Shown piece by piece: positions 1 through 8,160 of a stretch of 20,238 nt of DNA (its first letter is position 1; each line of letters starts with the position of its first letter). The notes under the pieces are model-generated. The model was given only the letters and a program-made list of their open reading frames with translations, did not search any database and was not told the origin of the DNA. The position numbers were made by a program, and so were the translations under genes. This DNA comes from Echinostoma caproni (lineage: Eukaryota; Platyhelminthes; Trematoda; Plagiorchiida; Echinostomatidae): positions 21,151 through 41,388 of the forward strand of contig UZAN01042127.1 in assembly GCA_900618425.1 (NCBI GenBank), given 5' to 3'.

Positions 1-150
1 ACCACCGTCACTACCACCACCCTCTGAATTTCCCATTGTACGTCTTGAATGGCAGCCTCGTTTGATTGTCCGCTTCCCCCACCAGGATATTTTGACTTGC
101 ATATTATTCAATAAAAGGAAATAAGTTGGAAAAGCTAAAGAAAATAACCC
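1..150 (+). repeat. LTR-like repeat fragment, cut by the window edge
   Basis: This stretch resembles the 10580-10740 region. 61-80 (TTTGATTGTCCGCTTCCCCC) differs at one base from 10644-10663, and the preceding TTGAATGGCAGCC matches TTGAGTGGCAGCC there. A CAATAAAAGGAAATAAG stretch follows at 110-126, where the other copy has CACTATAAGGAAGTAAA. The left end lies outside the window and similarity fades after about 150. The order of CCAAT-like site then TATA or AATAAA-like site is what an LTR or promoter-bearing repeat would show. No target-site duplication could be tested. Confidence 0.5.
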
Positions 151-499
151 AAATTACCCGCTCTTGAATAACGCCTATGGCGGGCAACCAAATAAGCTCT
201 TTTAGTGAGATGTTTGCTGTTCAGGAAGAAGTTCAGAACATAATGCAAATCATGATTGAATTGCATATTAACAGTAATACTGATTTATCAATAATCAACT
301 ATCACCCAAATGGGATCTGACAGATCATTGGTGGCTGTTGCGTTTTGAACCGTGATCTGAAACAACAATTTAGTTGCACTTTAATTTATCAGAAAGAAGA
401 TATTGTTCACTACTTCCCTGGTAGTCTTCTTGGTTCGACAACTCTCTCCTTCAGTCTTCAGAATTGCGGGCAGAGGGCAGGATACCTTTGGAAACCCCA
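151..499. other. No recognisable gene; probable LINE 3' flank
   Basis: AT-rich sequence without a recognisable gene. The part next to 500 is probably the 3' untranslated end of the minus-strand CR1-like element that follows. The element's end is not marked by a clear simple-sequence tail. The plus-strand open frame at 345-626 lies largely opposite the LINE coding sequence and is a shadow. Confidence 0.4.
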
Positions 500-1540
500 T
501 CACCATTGGGTCGAAAGTTTGATCACATGTTCGTTCCTCCATAGCCCCTTCAGGTGCTCATCTAAACGCCGTTTGAAAGCAGCGTCGGTCTTCTCCTCCA
601 CCACAGTCGCTGGAAGGGAGTTCTAGACCGTTTTTGACCTTTACAGAAGATCAACTGACTGAAGTTTCTGCAACGTGAGACAGTGCCCCGCGTGCGTTCC
701 TCTGTTCGTAACGGGCAATCCTACTGCAACTCCGGGCCCATTTCACCTCTCAGGATCTTCCTCAGGCAGATGAGATCTCCCCTGAGGTGCCGATGCGCAA
801 CTGGTAACAGACCAGTAGCCTGTAGACGACCTTCATAGCTGATCCCGCGTAGTCCAACCACGAGTCTAGTGACAGTACGTCGTACATGCTCCAACTTATC
901 CAGTTCACCGGTCATGCAGGGATATGTTGCCGCACTGACCTTACTCAAGTCTCGATCTGACGCGAAAAGCGTACAGCAGTCTGAAAGCGTCCATCGGAAG
1001 CCGGATGAAAGATTTCTGAATAAGTCCCAAAATGCTCCACGCACTAACACAGACCTTATCGGTGTTTTCTCCGGTCTTTAGTGATGACGTCAGCATAACT
1101 CCCAGATCTCTCTCGCACGATGTTCTGTGCAAAGTGGTTCCCTGGAAGTTTTAGACCTCCACCTCTGATTCAGCACGCCCCAGGTGCAGGTGAGCACACT
1201 TTGCGGTGTTGAGTGGAAGTGCCCAGGTGTCCGCCCACTGAGCCAGGTTGTTCAAATCCTCTAGAAGAGTATTTCGATGTTCTGCATCCTCGATTGTACG
1301 CCAGAATTTGATGTCATTCGCATATCTGAGGGATGAACTGCGCAACTGACCGGGTAGGTGGTTGAAATAAGCCACAAAGAGGTGTAGAACAGAGTCTTCG
1401 GGGATCCCAACTGGAGGCGAAATACCACGTAGATAGCAATCTGCCAACACGGACGCAGATATTCCGGTCAATGAGGAAGTCTCGCAGCTTTGAATCATCT
1501 CTTCTCATCCCCGTCAGCCAGAACGAATATTTTTGCATAT
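500..1540 (-). pseudogene. Decayed CR1-like non-LTR retrotransposon, reverse transcriptase C-terminal half
   Basis: Read from 1540 down to 500, this encodes the last part of a CR1-type ORF2 broken into several frames. In order: a fingers/palm part (FLIDRN near 1455-1475); a diverged GVPQGSVL-like stretch (GIPEDSVL); the catalytic box as YANDIKFW instead of YADDIKLW (about 1300-1325); the thumb motif W-x-LPLNTAKCAHLHLG (about 1170-1210); an ERDLGV block ending in VRSRLE (941-1110); the HVRRTVTRLVVGLRG and RHLRGDLI blocks (735-880); and a tail NSLPATVVEEKTDAAFKRRL reaching a stop at 500-502. Such a tail is typical of CR1/Jockey-group ORF2 C-termini. Frameshifts lie near 1150, 1050-940 and 720, with in-frame stops near 625-645. 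YADD to YAND removes a catalytic aspartate, so the copy is dead. Only the 3' part is present, consistent with 5' truncation during target-primed insertion. Confidence 0.88.
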
Positions 1541-1825
1541 TTTTGCCATAAGTGACAGATGTTTTCTTCGTTAGAAAAATTGTAATTCAGAGAGAACATT
1601 CACGCGCCTGTGGCCGCATAGTGTTCTAAATTTTTCGCAACAAAACACCTATTGTGAGCGGAAGATAAACCTAGCCCGGAAAATTCACGCGTTTCGCGTT
1701 TGAAATGGATTGCGATCAGTCTTCCACGTGAGAAGAGAACATGTCCGCGTTTCTCGAGGGTCCTGGACCGGTAATCGTGTCTGTTCTTCATCGGCGTGTT
1801 GGTAACCTCGATTCCGGATCAATGA

Positions 1826-1884
1826 CTATACCCTTTTCAATTTAAGATGTCCCCGCATCAATTAAGATGTGATTTTGCTATTTG
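1826..1884 (+). repeat. Left 21-bp iterated units of element A
   Basis: Two units begin CAATTTAAGATGTC (1838) and CAATTAAGATGT (1859), 21 bp apart. The first is complete and the second has lost one T. The mirror-image units are at about 2351-2390 on the other strand. The same unit recurs in element B. Confidence 0.75.
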
Positions 1885-2401
1885 AATAGTACGATAGTGT
1901 GATCACTTCATCGTTTCACATTGTCTTGTACTTTTTTTGATACTCTTGTTGTCTCATCCAGTCCAACCGTTTGGTGATGACACGCCTGCCGTACAGTCGA
2001 AGTTCACTAGGCCGTCTAAGACTCGGAGCAAGGTGTGATTTCTCGCTCGGATTAGCCGGGCAAGCACCATCCAACCGATTGACAAATGAACACTATCGGT
2101 CGTGTGATTTTTGAGCCTGAAAAAGATGAGGATAAGTTCTGAATTCGATACCTCAACAAAGGACTTGGTGCTTGCCCAGGTAACCCGTGTAAGAAACCAC
2201 ATACAACCACAGGTCCAGGGAAATTTGACTGTACAGCAGGCGTGTCATCACCAAACGGTTGGACTGGATGAGACAACAGGAGTATCACAAAAAGTACAAG
2301 ACAATGTGAACCGATGAGGTGATCGCACTATCGTGCTATCCACATGCCAACATGCCATCTTAAATTGATATTCGGACAATTTAAATTGAAAAAAGACATA
2401 G
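1826..2401. mobile_element. Foldback element A with long inverted arms and 21-bp iterated ends
   Basis: The whole block is an imperfect palindrome. The left arm starts CTATACCCTTTTCAATTT at 1826. The complement of the right end (2401) starts CTATGTCTTTTTTCAATTT. The arms run inwards to about 2070 and 2165. 1915-1998 matches the complement of 2227-2310 at 81 of 84 positions without gaps. Each outer arm has about two copies of a 21-bp unit containing CAATTTAAGATGTC, then a TTGCTAT-n-TGAATAGTAC-like step. The centre (about 2071-2164) is a single-copy loop. No convincing ORF exists, and the short frames on both strands mirror each other because the arms are inverted. No target-site duplication was found. 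It is probably a non-autonomous DNA transposon (foldback or MITE type); the mobilising transposase is unknown. Confidence 0.8.
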
Positions 2402-2905
2402 AATCTGACCAACGCCATAGCTATCACACGTTTCTCCATTTCTCAGTTCTACGTTTTGTTGGCACTATCAATAAGGGCTTGCTCTATTTGCAGCTGTCAT
2501 CTAACTGGGAGTGAGTCCAGGTTCGATTATAACCTGGGTGAGACGCAAAACCTATCATTGTGTGAATTTCAACGCAAGTCAGGTAGCTGTCTCGTCTTGG
2601 TTGAATCCTCTGACTAGTGTATACTAGTTTTCTGTCACTGACTCAGTCGTAAAAACGGTCCAGAGATTTAGCTGCGTGGTTTTGCATTGTCTGTGGCGGT
2701 GTGCTGACCGGTCATTTAAAAGGAGAACAATCGATCAGCGCACAAGGAAACTTTTCCCGTGATTTTTTTTAAAATTCATACATGCACTAGGAAATCTTAC
2801 CAACTATGCTCGTTCGTCAACGGTCGACCAGAATCGATTTGAGCTACAGTTTTTATTACGATATCCTGTTGGTATACAAATTATTAATTATTATTGGAAA
2901 ATGGA
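2402..2905. other. No gene seen; one short perfect hairpin
   Basis: No coding sequence is recognisable. 2517-2523 (CCAGGTT) and 2531-2537 (AACCTGG) form a perfect 7-bp stem with a 7-nt loop. CATCTAACTGGGAG at about 2499-2512 resembles the 3' part of the minus-strand SINE-like copy at 12365-12420 (CATCTAACCAACTGGGAG), so a small SINE remnant may be here. The rest is featureless AT-rich sequence. Confidence 0.35.
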
Positions 2906-2910
2906 AAGCA

Positions 2911-2998
2911 GCCTGGTCGGCTACCCAGTGACCGACTGGATAGCATATTTGCGTTCTGCCTGTGACATCGCGGGTTTGGTTCCCCGTTAAGTCAAAAG
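2911..2998 (+). mobile_element. tRNA-derived SINE-like element, copy a
   Basis: An A-box-like CCCAGTGACCGACTGG (about 2924-2939) is followed after TTTGCGTTCTGCCTGTGA by a B-box-like GGTTTGGTTCC at 2973-2983. That is the spacing of an internal RNA polymerase III promoter. The TTGCGTTCTG core recurs at 8739-8748 and, in diverged form, at 5375-5385. The 3' side GTTAAGTCAAAAGAATTC parallels GTTAGGTCGATGAATTC after the 5400-5410 B box. A perfect tRNA cloverleaf is not present, so a SINE remnant fits better than a functional tRNA. Confidence 0.6.
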
Positions 2999-3547
2999 AA
3001 TTCTCCCTGCACTGAGGAGACCCTACCAGATCAGGACAGTGCTATTTAAAATTTCAGTTCACACTGTATTTGCTCTTTGTACGACCTAAATTTCCTTTAT
3101 ATGAAATTATTGATCCTTGGTTTGTCACTTACGTTCCCGGAAGTCTTTTACTTTGACCATATTGTCCCACTCGCCGTAGCGTGAAACCGGCAGAGGTTGT
3201 GGTAATTGAACCTTTACACTTTAAAGACCCATAATAGTCAGAATTCATGGCGTATCTCATTACAGCCTATGATGTTTAGTATGTGGTAAAAATATGTTGA
3301 ACTCTTGACAATCCATGTTCTTTCTTCAAATTATGCTGTTTGTCATATGTGAGTTTAAGACTCCAATCTGCTAAACAACAAAGATTGAATAACTAGATTT
3401 GCCTTAGAAGTTCATTCAGTTGTTTCCGATTGTGGCATTCTGCTTACATACGACCTGGTGGATTCCATGTGTGTGTCTCTCTCTCTTCATCTCTGTAAGT
3501 TGGATGGGTAATCCGAAAGTGAACAGATTAGTATGTACTGTCGGTAG
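2999..3547. other. No recognisable feature
   Basis: AT-rich sequence with no open frame of note and no repeat that could be tied to another part of the window. Only a short CT-rich run (GTGTCTCTCTCTCTTC, about 3473-3488) stands out. Confidence 0.4.
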
Positions 3548-3631
3548 GGTCTCGTAGCTCAGTTGGGAGAACGTTCACCGCATGGTGACATCCGTGTGTG
3601 TGTGTGTGTGAGTTCGAATCCCACCGAGGCT
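3548..3631 (+). mobile_element. tRNA-like sequence with a (TG)n insertion in the variable region
   Basis: 3548-3554 (GGTCTCG) can pair with CGAGGCT (3625-3631), using G-T pairs, as a 7-bp acceptor stem. TAGCTCAGTTGGG (3555-3567) is a good A box and GTTCGAATCCC (3612-3622) a perfect B box. D-arm GCTC/GAAC and T-arm GTGAG/CCCAC each carry one mismatch. TCACC-GCAT-GGTGA (3575-3588) is an anticodon-like stem, but its loop has four instead of seven bases. A (GT)n run at 3594-3609 fills the variable region. There is no intact anticodon loop, so this is a tRNA pseudogene or SINE head. It could still be transcribed, since both pol III boxes are present. Confidence 0.6.
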
Positions 3632-3633
3632 AG

Positions 3634-4158
3634 TTGAATTTTTCACAACAGAACTTCATACGTTCTTTCCCAATGATTCAAAGGATCTTTCATGAAATAC
3701 ATGAATGTCCAAATACAAGATGCTCAAACATGCTGTTCTATGTACGACATTATTTATAACCATAATCTCACCCGGTCTGCCCACATCAATAACCTGCCTT
3801 ACGTCTTGAATCACTTATCAAAGTGGGCAATTATCGATCTCCCCAGGAGTGAAACTCACACCGAACATCAAACTCGTGTCTGACATTCGTGTCTACTGGG
3901 TAAACTACCCAAGCTTAGTATTTCCTTAGAACTTGTCTCCCAGGCAGCAAAATATCTATATACATATCCACGATAGCTTCCTGATTTTCGTTGATGACCT
4001 TCTATCCTCAACTTTCCGCTCTGTTCATTTCCGTGCCGCTCCTCTTTATCTCATTAATCCCCTGCCTAACACCAGCAGCATTAGCAATGAACGGTCCTTT
4101 CTAAGTAACTACCTAAAATTGGATCATAGTTGTATTTTGGTAGGGCCATTGTAATCAT
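3634..4158. other. No recognisable gene
   Basis: Two short open frames lie here (3692-3883 and 3933-4154), but neither shows a known motif or good splice borders. They are within chance expectation. The region ends at the left border of the first LTR copy. Confidence 0.35.
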
Positions 4159-4487
4159 TGTGGTAGTAGTCGAACTAGGCACAGATCAAGAATCACGAAC
4201 ACAACGGAAAAACTGAATCGCACATTAGCACTTGTACGGCGGAATTTCCCGTCCTCTAGAAGCACGGAAAAAGGCCACAGAAGTAGAAGTTTGTTTATTG
4301 AAAGAAAAAAATGGGATTAAATAACATGTACAAAATAAATGTATTGGTCATACAGATTTCCACCAATCGCCTGCTTGGTGTTATGCATCTTCTGTGTGGA
4401 CCACACGATATCTGATTGGTTGGCACGATTGGCCTGTGGTTCGTTGTCCAGAAACTGTAACGCGTGATCTAGGAGGGTTGACTCACT
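4159..4487 (-). mobile_element. LTR copy 1, truncated
   Basis: This is the same repeat as 12758-13186 and 14373-14813. It starts TGTGGTAGT (4159) as in copy 2, and shares ATCAAGAATCACG, then GGCCACAGAAGTA followed by TTTATTG (AATAAA on the minus strand, 4294-4299). It also has inverted CCAAT sites at 4343, 4415 and 4428 and the block GTTGTCCAGAAACTGTAACG. Copies 1 and 2 share GGGTTGACTCA with an AP-1-like TGACTCA (4479-4485). Similarity stops just after this, so the LTR 5' end (minus-strand sense) is missing or replaced. No second copy of the left flank ATCAT was found next to the break. Confidence 0.8.
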
Positions 4488-5187
4488 AAAGTGAAACTAG
4501 ACTTCGCTTGTACGATTATGACGCTTTCGAATAAATTTCTTTCGTTCTAATTAGATACTTCAATACGGTCCACGAAAACTGCTTTCACTGGACATCATAC
4601 GGGAATGGAGAAAAACGAGCTCCGACTTCCCAATCTACTCCGATGGCAACACCCACATCAATCGCCTTGAAAAAACTCACAGGTGTGTTATTCCACAAGA
4701 TTTATACTGTATCCATGATACAATTTTTTAGCAAACAGATGTAATTCGGTTTCAGAAAGCCAACAGACATAAAACTGTCCGTGTTAGCCAGATCATCATC
4801 ATGTGTTGGATTTCGGAACATCCCTCCCCGGCGCACTTAATCGATTTTTTATTTAGGGAAGAACTTTCAACCTTTTCGTAATGCTTTGCGAAGAACAGTA
4901 CAGGGTGATCAGGAAGCCTATTTTTAACCAAAAGGTTGAATCCTAGAGGAATCTTATCTTGATTTGCTTATAGATTGACTTACTGAGATAGAACTGGTAT
5001 TTTATACTAAATAACAGTGAATAACAGCCGTAATCCAGGGATAAATGCCACAAAAATACCATGAACTTTTCTATCTAAACAGAACGGAATGTCAGTCGAA
5101 CTTGTTCTCTCTCAGTCATTTTACTGTAGCAATCCTAGTAGTAGGCACGGATTACGGATCCCGAATCAGGGTCGGAACTGAAACATG
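4488..5187. other. No recognisable gene
   Basis: No coding signal or transposon motif was recognised. If LTR copy 1 belonged to a longer minus-strand element, its internal part would lie here, but no gag, protease, reverse transcriptase or integrase motif is visible. Copy 1 is therefore more likely a truncated solo LTR. GTAGTAGGCACGGATTACGGATCCCGAATCAGGG (5139-5172) faintly resembles the LTR end but does not continue. Confidence 0.35.
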
Positions 5188-5301
5188 GGGAGAATTTGTC
5201 GTGTATGGTCAGGTTGTGAAAATTTCCAACGGAGTCATAACCCCGGAGGCTAGTGTTGAGATGGGCGAGGTGCGATGCCCGCAGCATTCTAATAAAGATG
5301 G
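5188..5301 (+). repeat. 114-bp repeat body, plus copy
   Basis: Aligns without gaps to the complement of 12427-12540, with 104 of 114 positions identical. Both start GGGAGAATTTGTCGTGTATGG and contain GAGATGGGCGAGGTGCGATG. One frame is open in both copies, but six of the eight differing codons change the amino acid, so this does not look like a selected protein. It lies directly upstream of a tRNA-like segment (5350-5425), as does its partner, suggesting one composite SINE-like unit. Confidence 0.8.
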
Positions 5302-5349
5302 TTTGCGCTATATCGTGTAAATTTACAATGATAAATGGTCTGACCAGCT

Positions 5350-5425
5350 GCCCGGTGGCCGAGTGAGTAACATGCTTGAGTTCTGTACGTGAGGTCTCGG
5401 GTTCCATCCCCAGTTAGGTCGATGA
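5350..5425 (+). mobile_element. tRNA-derived SINE-like element, copy c
   Basis: TGGCCGAGTGA (5356-5366) matches an A box except for its last base, and GGTTCCATCCC (5400-5410) is a near-perfect B box. The segment between includes ATGCTTGAGTTCTGTACGTG, related to GCATATTTGCGTTCTG of copy a. GTTAGGTCGATGAATTC follows the B box, as in copy a. It sits about 50 bp after the 114-bp body. The antisense frame over this region (5135-5407) is a shadow. Confidence 0.65.
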
Positions 5426-6049
5426 ATTCAGCATCATCCCTTATCTTGCCTGTATTTTATTGAATTGGTCAACTAGCATTACCGACTTGGAAAACCATGT
5501 TTCACATTAGCATTTTATCACATCCATTTGTGTTTTATTTTGCTAAACGTTTAATTTACGCGTTTTTTGTCACTGCAGCTTGTTGAACCTTAGAGTTACA
5601 ACATCTGTTCATGCATGAGGGCGGAATTGTGATCTATGCCAGACGGATGGGCAAGATGGGTCTTCAGTGCCGGCACTATGACAGTTCCAGGAATTACATT
5701 TACGGAGGCTAAATCACGACTGGAGTTTTGGCGTTCTCATCGTATGAAAGAAATTCGAAAATAGGACAGTCCGAAAGCATGATGTGAGTAGGTCGCTGCA
5801 CTTGATCGCCAATTGGTTGTCTTTATTATCTGGTCAGGGAATGCGTTAGAAACATTCCACTTCTTTCGAACATATTATTTGGAATGAAAGTTCAAATCAT
5901 AGTACGCGGCTAGGATAGTGTTGCGGGCTACATTTGGCTNNCTGATACGTTTGTCATACATGCCTGTGGCCGGATCGATTGCGTGATAGATGCTGCCCGC
6001 TACCACGTACGCACGCACTCACGCCAGGCGAAGCGACTCCATTACAACG
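5426..6049. other. No recognisable gene; two undetermined bases
   Basis: No gene or repeat was recognised. Bases 5940-5941 are N, so a short assembly or base-call uncertainty lies here, and frames crossing it are not reliable. Confidence 0.4.
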
Positions 6050-6071
6050 CTGATTGGCTCCAGCCAATCAG
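6050..6071. promoter_or_regulatory. Back-to-back CCAAT palindrome
   Basis: CTGATTGGCT (6050-6059) and AGCCAATCAG (6062-6071) are perfect reverse complements separated by two C residues. Each arm carries a CCAAT box with flanks (ATTGGCT / AGCCAAT) matching the classical NF-Y site. No adjacent gene start could be tied to it. It may equally be part of an old repeat promoter. Confidence 0.4.
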
Positions 6072-6490
6072 GTGCCGATATTGGACTGTCCACGCTGATT
6101 GATTGATTGACTGTTTGAATGCCGACTTGACCGGATGCGAATGTCATGTGATGCTTGAGCCAGTTTTTGGCCCGCTTCTCCACGTGTTTTCCGCTGCTGC
6201 TTGCTCACCGGCTCCATGTCTGTCCTCGACAATCGACGTATTGCTTGATTCATCAAATGCCTGTTTACCTACTTACACAGGAACAAAGCAGATTGTAATG
6301 ACAGAAAATCGATGAAGTTAATCGAGCATTCTAAGTTCTCAACAAACTGCACCGAAATGACGGTGCATCAAAAGTGTTTCGTGCTCTCTGTGCAGTTCAT
6401 TACGATTGATGAAACGGTAAATTTGAACAACCGATGACCGAACCGGATACTGCAGGCCATTCCGATTCATTGTTGAGTGAATCGAGGTTG
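6072..6490. other. No recognisable gene
   Basis: Overlapping open frames occur on both strands (6103-6315 plus, 6068-6256 minus). None has a recognisable motif. The base composition between 6115 and 6230 is more GC-rich than the surroundings, which may mark an unidentified retroelement fragment. A short GATT repeat lies at about 6095-6108. Confidence 0.3.
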
Positions 6491-6502
6491 AAATATATGC
6501 AT

Positions 6503-6564
6503 ATTTCAAAGGGGAAATTCGTCATGTATGTAGAGCAAATGAAGCGTGAACTGGAAAGCTGGGA
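6503..6564 (+). repeat. Interspersed repeat copy e with the GTCGTGTATG-type core
   Basis: ATTTCAAAGGGGAAATTCGTCATGTATG (6503-6530), then AGCAAATGAAGCGTGAACTGGAAAGCTGGGAAGC, aligns to the complement of 8095-8152. The core GGGGAAATTCGTCATGTATG relates to GGGAGAATTTGTCGTGTATG at 5188, 12271 and 12540 (minus), but the downstream sequence here belongs to a different subgroup shared only with 8095-8152. Confidence 0.65.
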
Positions 6565-6599
6565 AGCTGGTTCGACCTCTGACATTGAATCAAATCTTC

Positions 6600-7337
6600 C
6601 ATTACTCACATAAACATATTTGCTAGAGAGATAGTGACGTACACGGGGTATCATATACTCCCCCTAAAAAGAAATGGATGGATTTGTCAGAGTGTCATTT
6701 AGAATGCGATCCGACTGAACGGAGAAAGCCATGCAGACATGTGGGACTGATTTCGTTCGGTCAGGTCAATAACAACCAACCAGCATTGAATAGCAGAAAG
6801 TACGCCGCTGGTCATCGTATAAGCGTGTTCACACACCATGCCTGCACACAATATGAAAAGCGAGGAGTTGCATAAATTAGATAAGGTGTGTGTGTGTGCC
6901 CGTCGAGTGCTTGGGGTCACAGAGAGAGAGAGAATTGCATGCATTAGAAGCTGATCATGATGTTTATGGTGATGGATGCTGTAGATTCACATCGCCCCGC
7001 GGAACTATCGAACATGTGTTTTATCACCAAAGAAACCGAGAGAAAAAAATCACTCACAGAAAAAGTAAACCCGAGAAACCAAGCGGCGGAATCATGCATA
7101 CTAGAATAGGTTATGAAGTTGTGTTTTTGGCTCACACCCTACATAGAGAGCGATCTATGGTCGATTGGTTCGCATCGGTTGCGTTCGGTTATTGTTTTCG
7201 TTCACGCATTCATGAGAACAGACACGAGGAAATCAACGCACAAGAAAGATAACATGAAAATCATTTGAATTCCCCTACGCCACACACCCAAACTCTGAAA
7301 AAGTGATACTGATGTTAGTTACTTGTGTACAGAAAGT
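6600..7337. other. No recognisable gene; short GT and AG runs
   Basis: Contains GTGTGTGTGTGTG (about 6886-6898) and AGAGAGAGAGAGA (about 6921-6933). The plus-strand open frame 6890-7252 starts inside the GT run, uses a GTG start and shows no recognisable domain, so it is not called as a gene. Confidence 0.35.
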
Positions 7338-7346
7338 ATACCTTTT

Positions 7347-7412
7347 TCAGTTTAAGATGTCACAATATCAATTTAAGATGTCCGATTATCAATTTAAGAT
7401 GTCCCGTTGCTA
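7347..7412 (+). repeat. Left 21-bp iterated units of element B
   Basis: Three consecutive units start CAGTTTAAGATGTC (7348), CAATTTAAGATGTC (7369) and CAATTTAAGATGTC (7390), exactly 21 bp apart. They end at TTGCTATG. Equal spacing of about two helical turns places equivalent bases on one face of the DNA, as expected for protein-binding iterons. Confidence 0.8.
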
Positions 7413-7944
7413 TGTGAATTGTACCTTGCACAGTACATGGTGAAAACGTTCGATCCAGGCGCATCCTACCTGCATACTGATCTATGGCTCCCGAAAATGT
7501 CGTCCCTCGCTCAATAAAAATATGCACCGATGGTTGGAAACGTTCAAGCCCAATTTCGTCCGCTACGATTCCTTTTATACCGAGAACACTTCATTCATGA
7601 AACCACGACTGTTTGTGGTGAGCACTGTTCAGTCAATTGCTCATTTACTGGGTCAAGTGGTCGTCGTGTGAAAGACCTCACCAAACCCTAAAGCGCTCTT
7701 TTTTGTTTCGTATTCAACCGAGCCTTCGTCGGTTTGCTCATGGTGGCATAGCTCTGACTGAATTGTGGGTCGCATTGTCCAATCCGTGTGTGTGTGTTTG
7801 TCTGCAAACAAGCAGACAAAATCATTGTCGGTGTGTATTTTTGTTGAGCGTGGAACGATATTTTCGAGGGACGAACATGGATCGGGGTAAACAGGAATCC
7901 CATCGAACGTTTTCACTGTACCGTGCGAGGTACTATTCGCATAG

Positions 7945-8030
7945 CAACATGACATCCTAAATTGATAGTCGGACCTCTTAAATTCATATTGTGACATTTT
8001 AAATTGAAATTCGGACATTTTAAACTGGAA
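7945..8030 (-). repeat. Right 21-bp iterated units of element B
   Basis: Read on the minus strand from 8030, four units carry CAGTTTAAAATGTC, CAATTTAAAATGTC, GAATTTAAGAGGTC and CAATTTAGGATGTC, again at 21-bp steps, then TTGCTATG. One more unit than the left arm indicates gain or loss of a unit within one arm. Confidence 0.78.
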
Positions 8031-8086
8031 ACAGTCGGGTCGATGGATTCGCACTACTGATGAGACCCAACCAGGTCGAAACAGCT

Positions 8087-8155
8087 GTCCAGTGCTTCCG
8101 AGCTTTTCAGTTCACGCTTCCGTTCCTATATACACGACGAATTCCCATTTGAAAT
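8087..8155 (-). repeat. Interspersed repeat copy f
   Basis: The complement of 6503-6564 aligns here: GCTTCCGAGCTTTTCAGTTC, then ACGCTTCCGTTCC and TACACGACGAATTCCCATTT. The two copies are about 1.5 kb apart on opposite strands and flank foldback element B (7338-8036). Confidence 0.65.
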
Positions 8156-8160
8156 TTAAC

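Larger units (their letters stand above)
7338..8036. mobile_element. Foldback element B with inverted arms and 21-bp iterated ends
   Basis: The left arm (about 7338-7535) and the complement of the right arm (about 7825-8036) align over the iterated ends, then TTGCTATGTGAATTGTACC versus TTGCTATGCGAATAGTACC, GTGAAAACGTTCGAT in both, and TCGTCCCTCG with a diverged continuation to about CACCGA. The left end has three units of the 21-bp repeat and the right end four. The arms differ more than those of element A, so B is older or less often homogenised. The spacer (about 7536-7824) is unique and includes a perfect 9-bp hairpin (7797-7820). The frames at 7637-7960 and 7653-8054 lie opposite each other across the right arm and do not resemble a transposase. 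Confidence 0.78.

Noticed and set aside
345..626. Plus-strand open frame of 93 codons
   Set aside because: It lies opposite the minus-strand CR1 C-terminal coding sequence (NSLPATVVEEKT...), which explains the open frame.
3548..3631. Functional tRNA gene
   Set aside because: The anticodon loop has four bases and a GT tract fills the variable region, so no working tRNA could form.
4159..5187. Full LTR retrotransposon starting at LTR copy 1
   Set aside because: No gag-pol motif and no second LTR in the required position; copies 2 and 3 are each closed by their own target-site duplications.
5045..5320. Open frame sharing a peptide (GEFVVYG...EMGEVRCPQHS) with the minus frame 12405-12608
   Set aside because: The similarity is that of the 114-bp repeat DNA. 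Of the eight differing codons six alter the amino acid, so no protein-level selection is visible.
6890..7252. 120-codon plus-strand frame
   Set aside because: It starts with GTG inside a GT run, lacks a recognisable domain and splice context, and is close to what chance allows in 20 kb.
7637..8054. Open frames of 107 and 133 codons in foldback element B
   Set aside because: They overlap on opposite strands within the inverted arm and iterons and contain no transposase motif.
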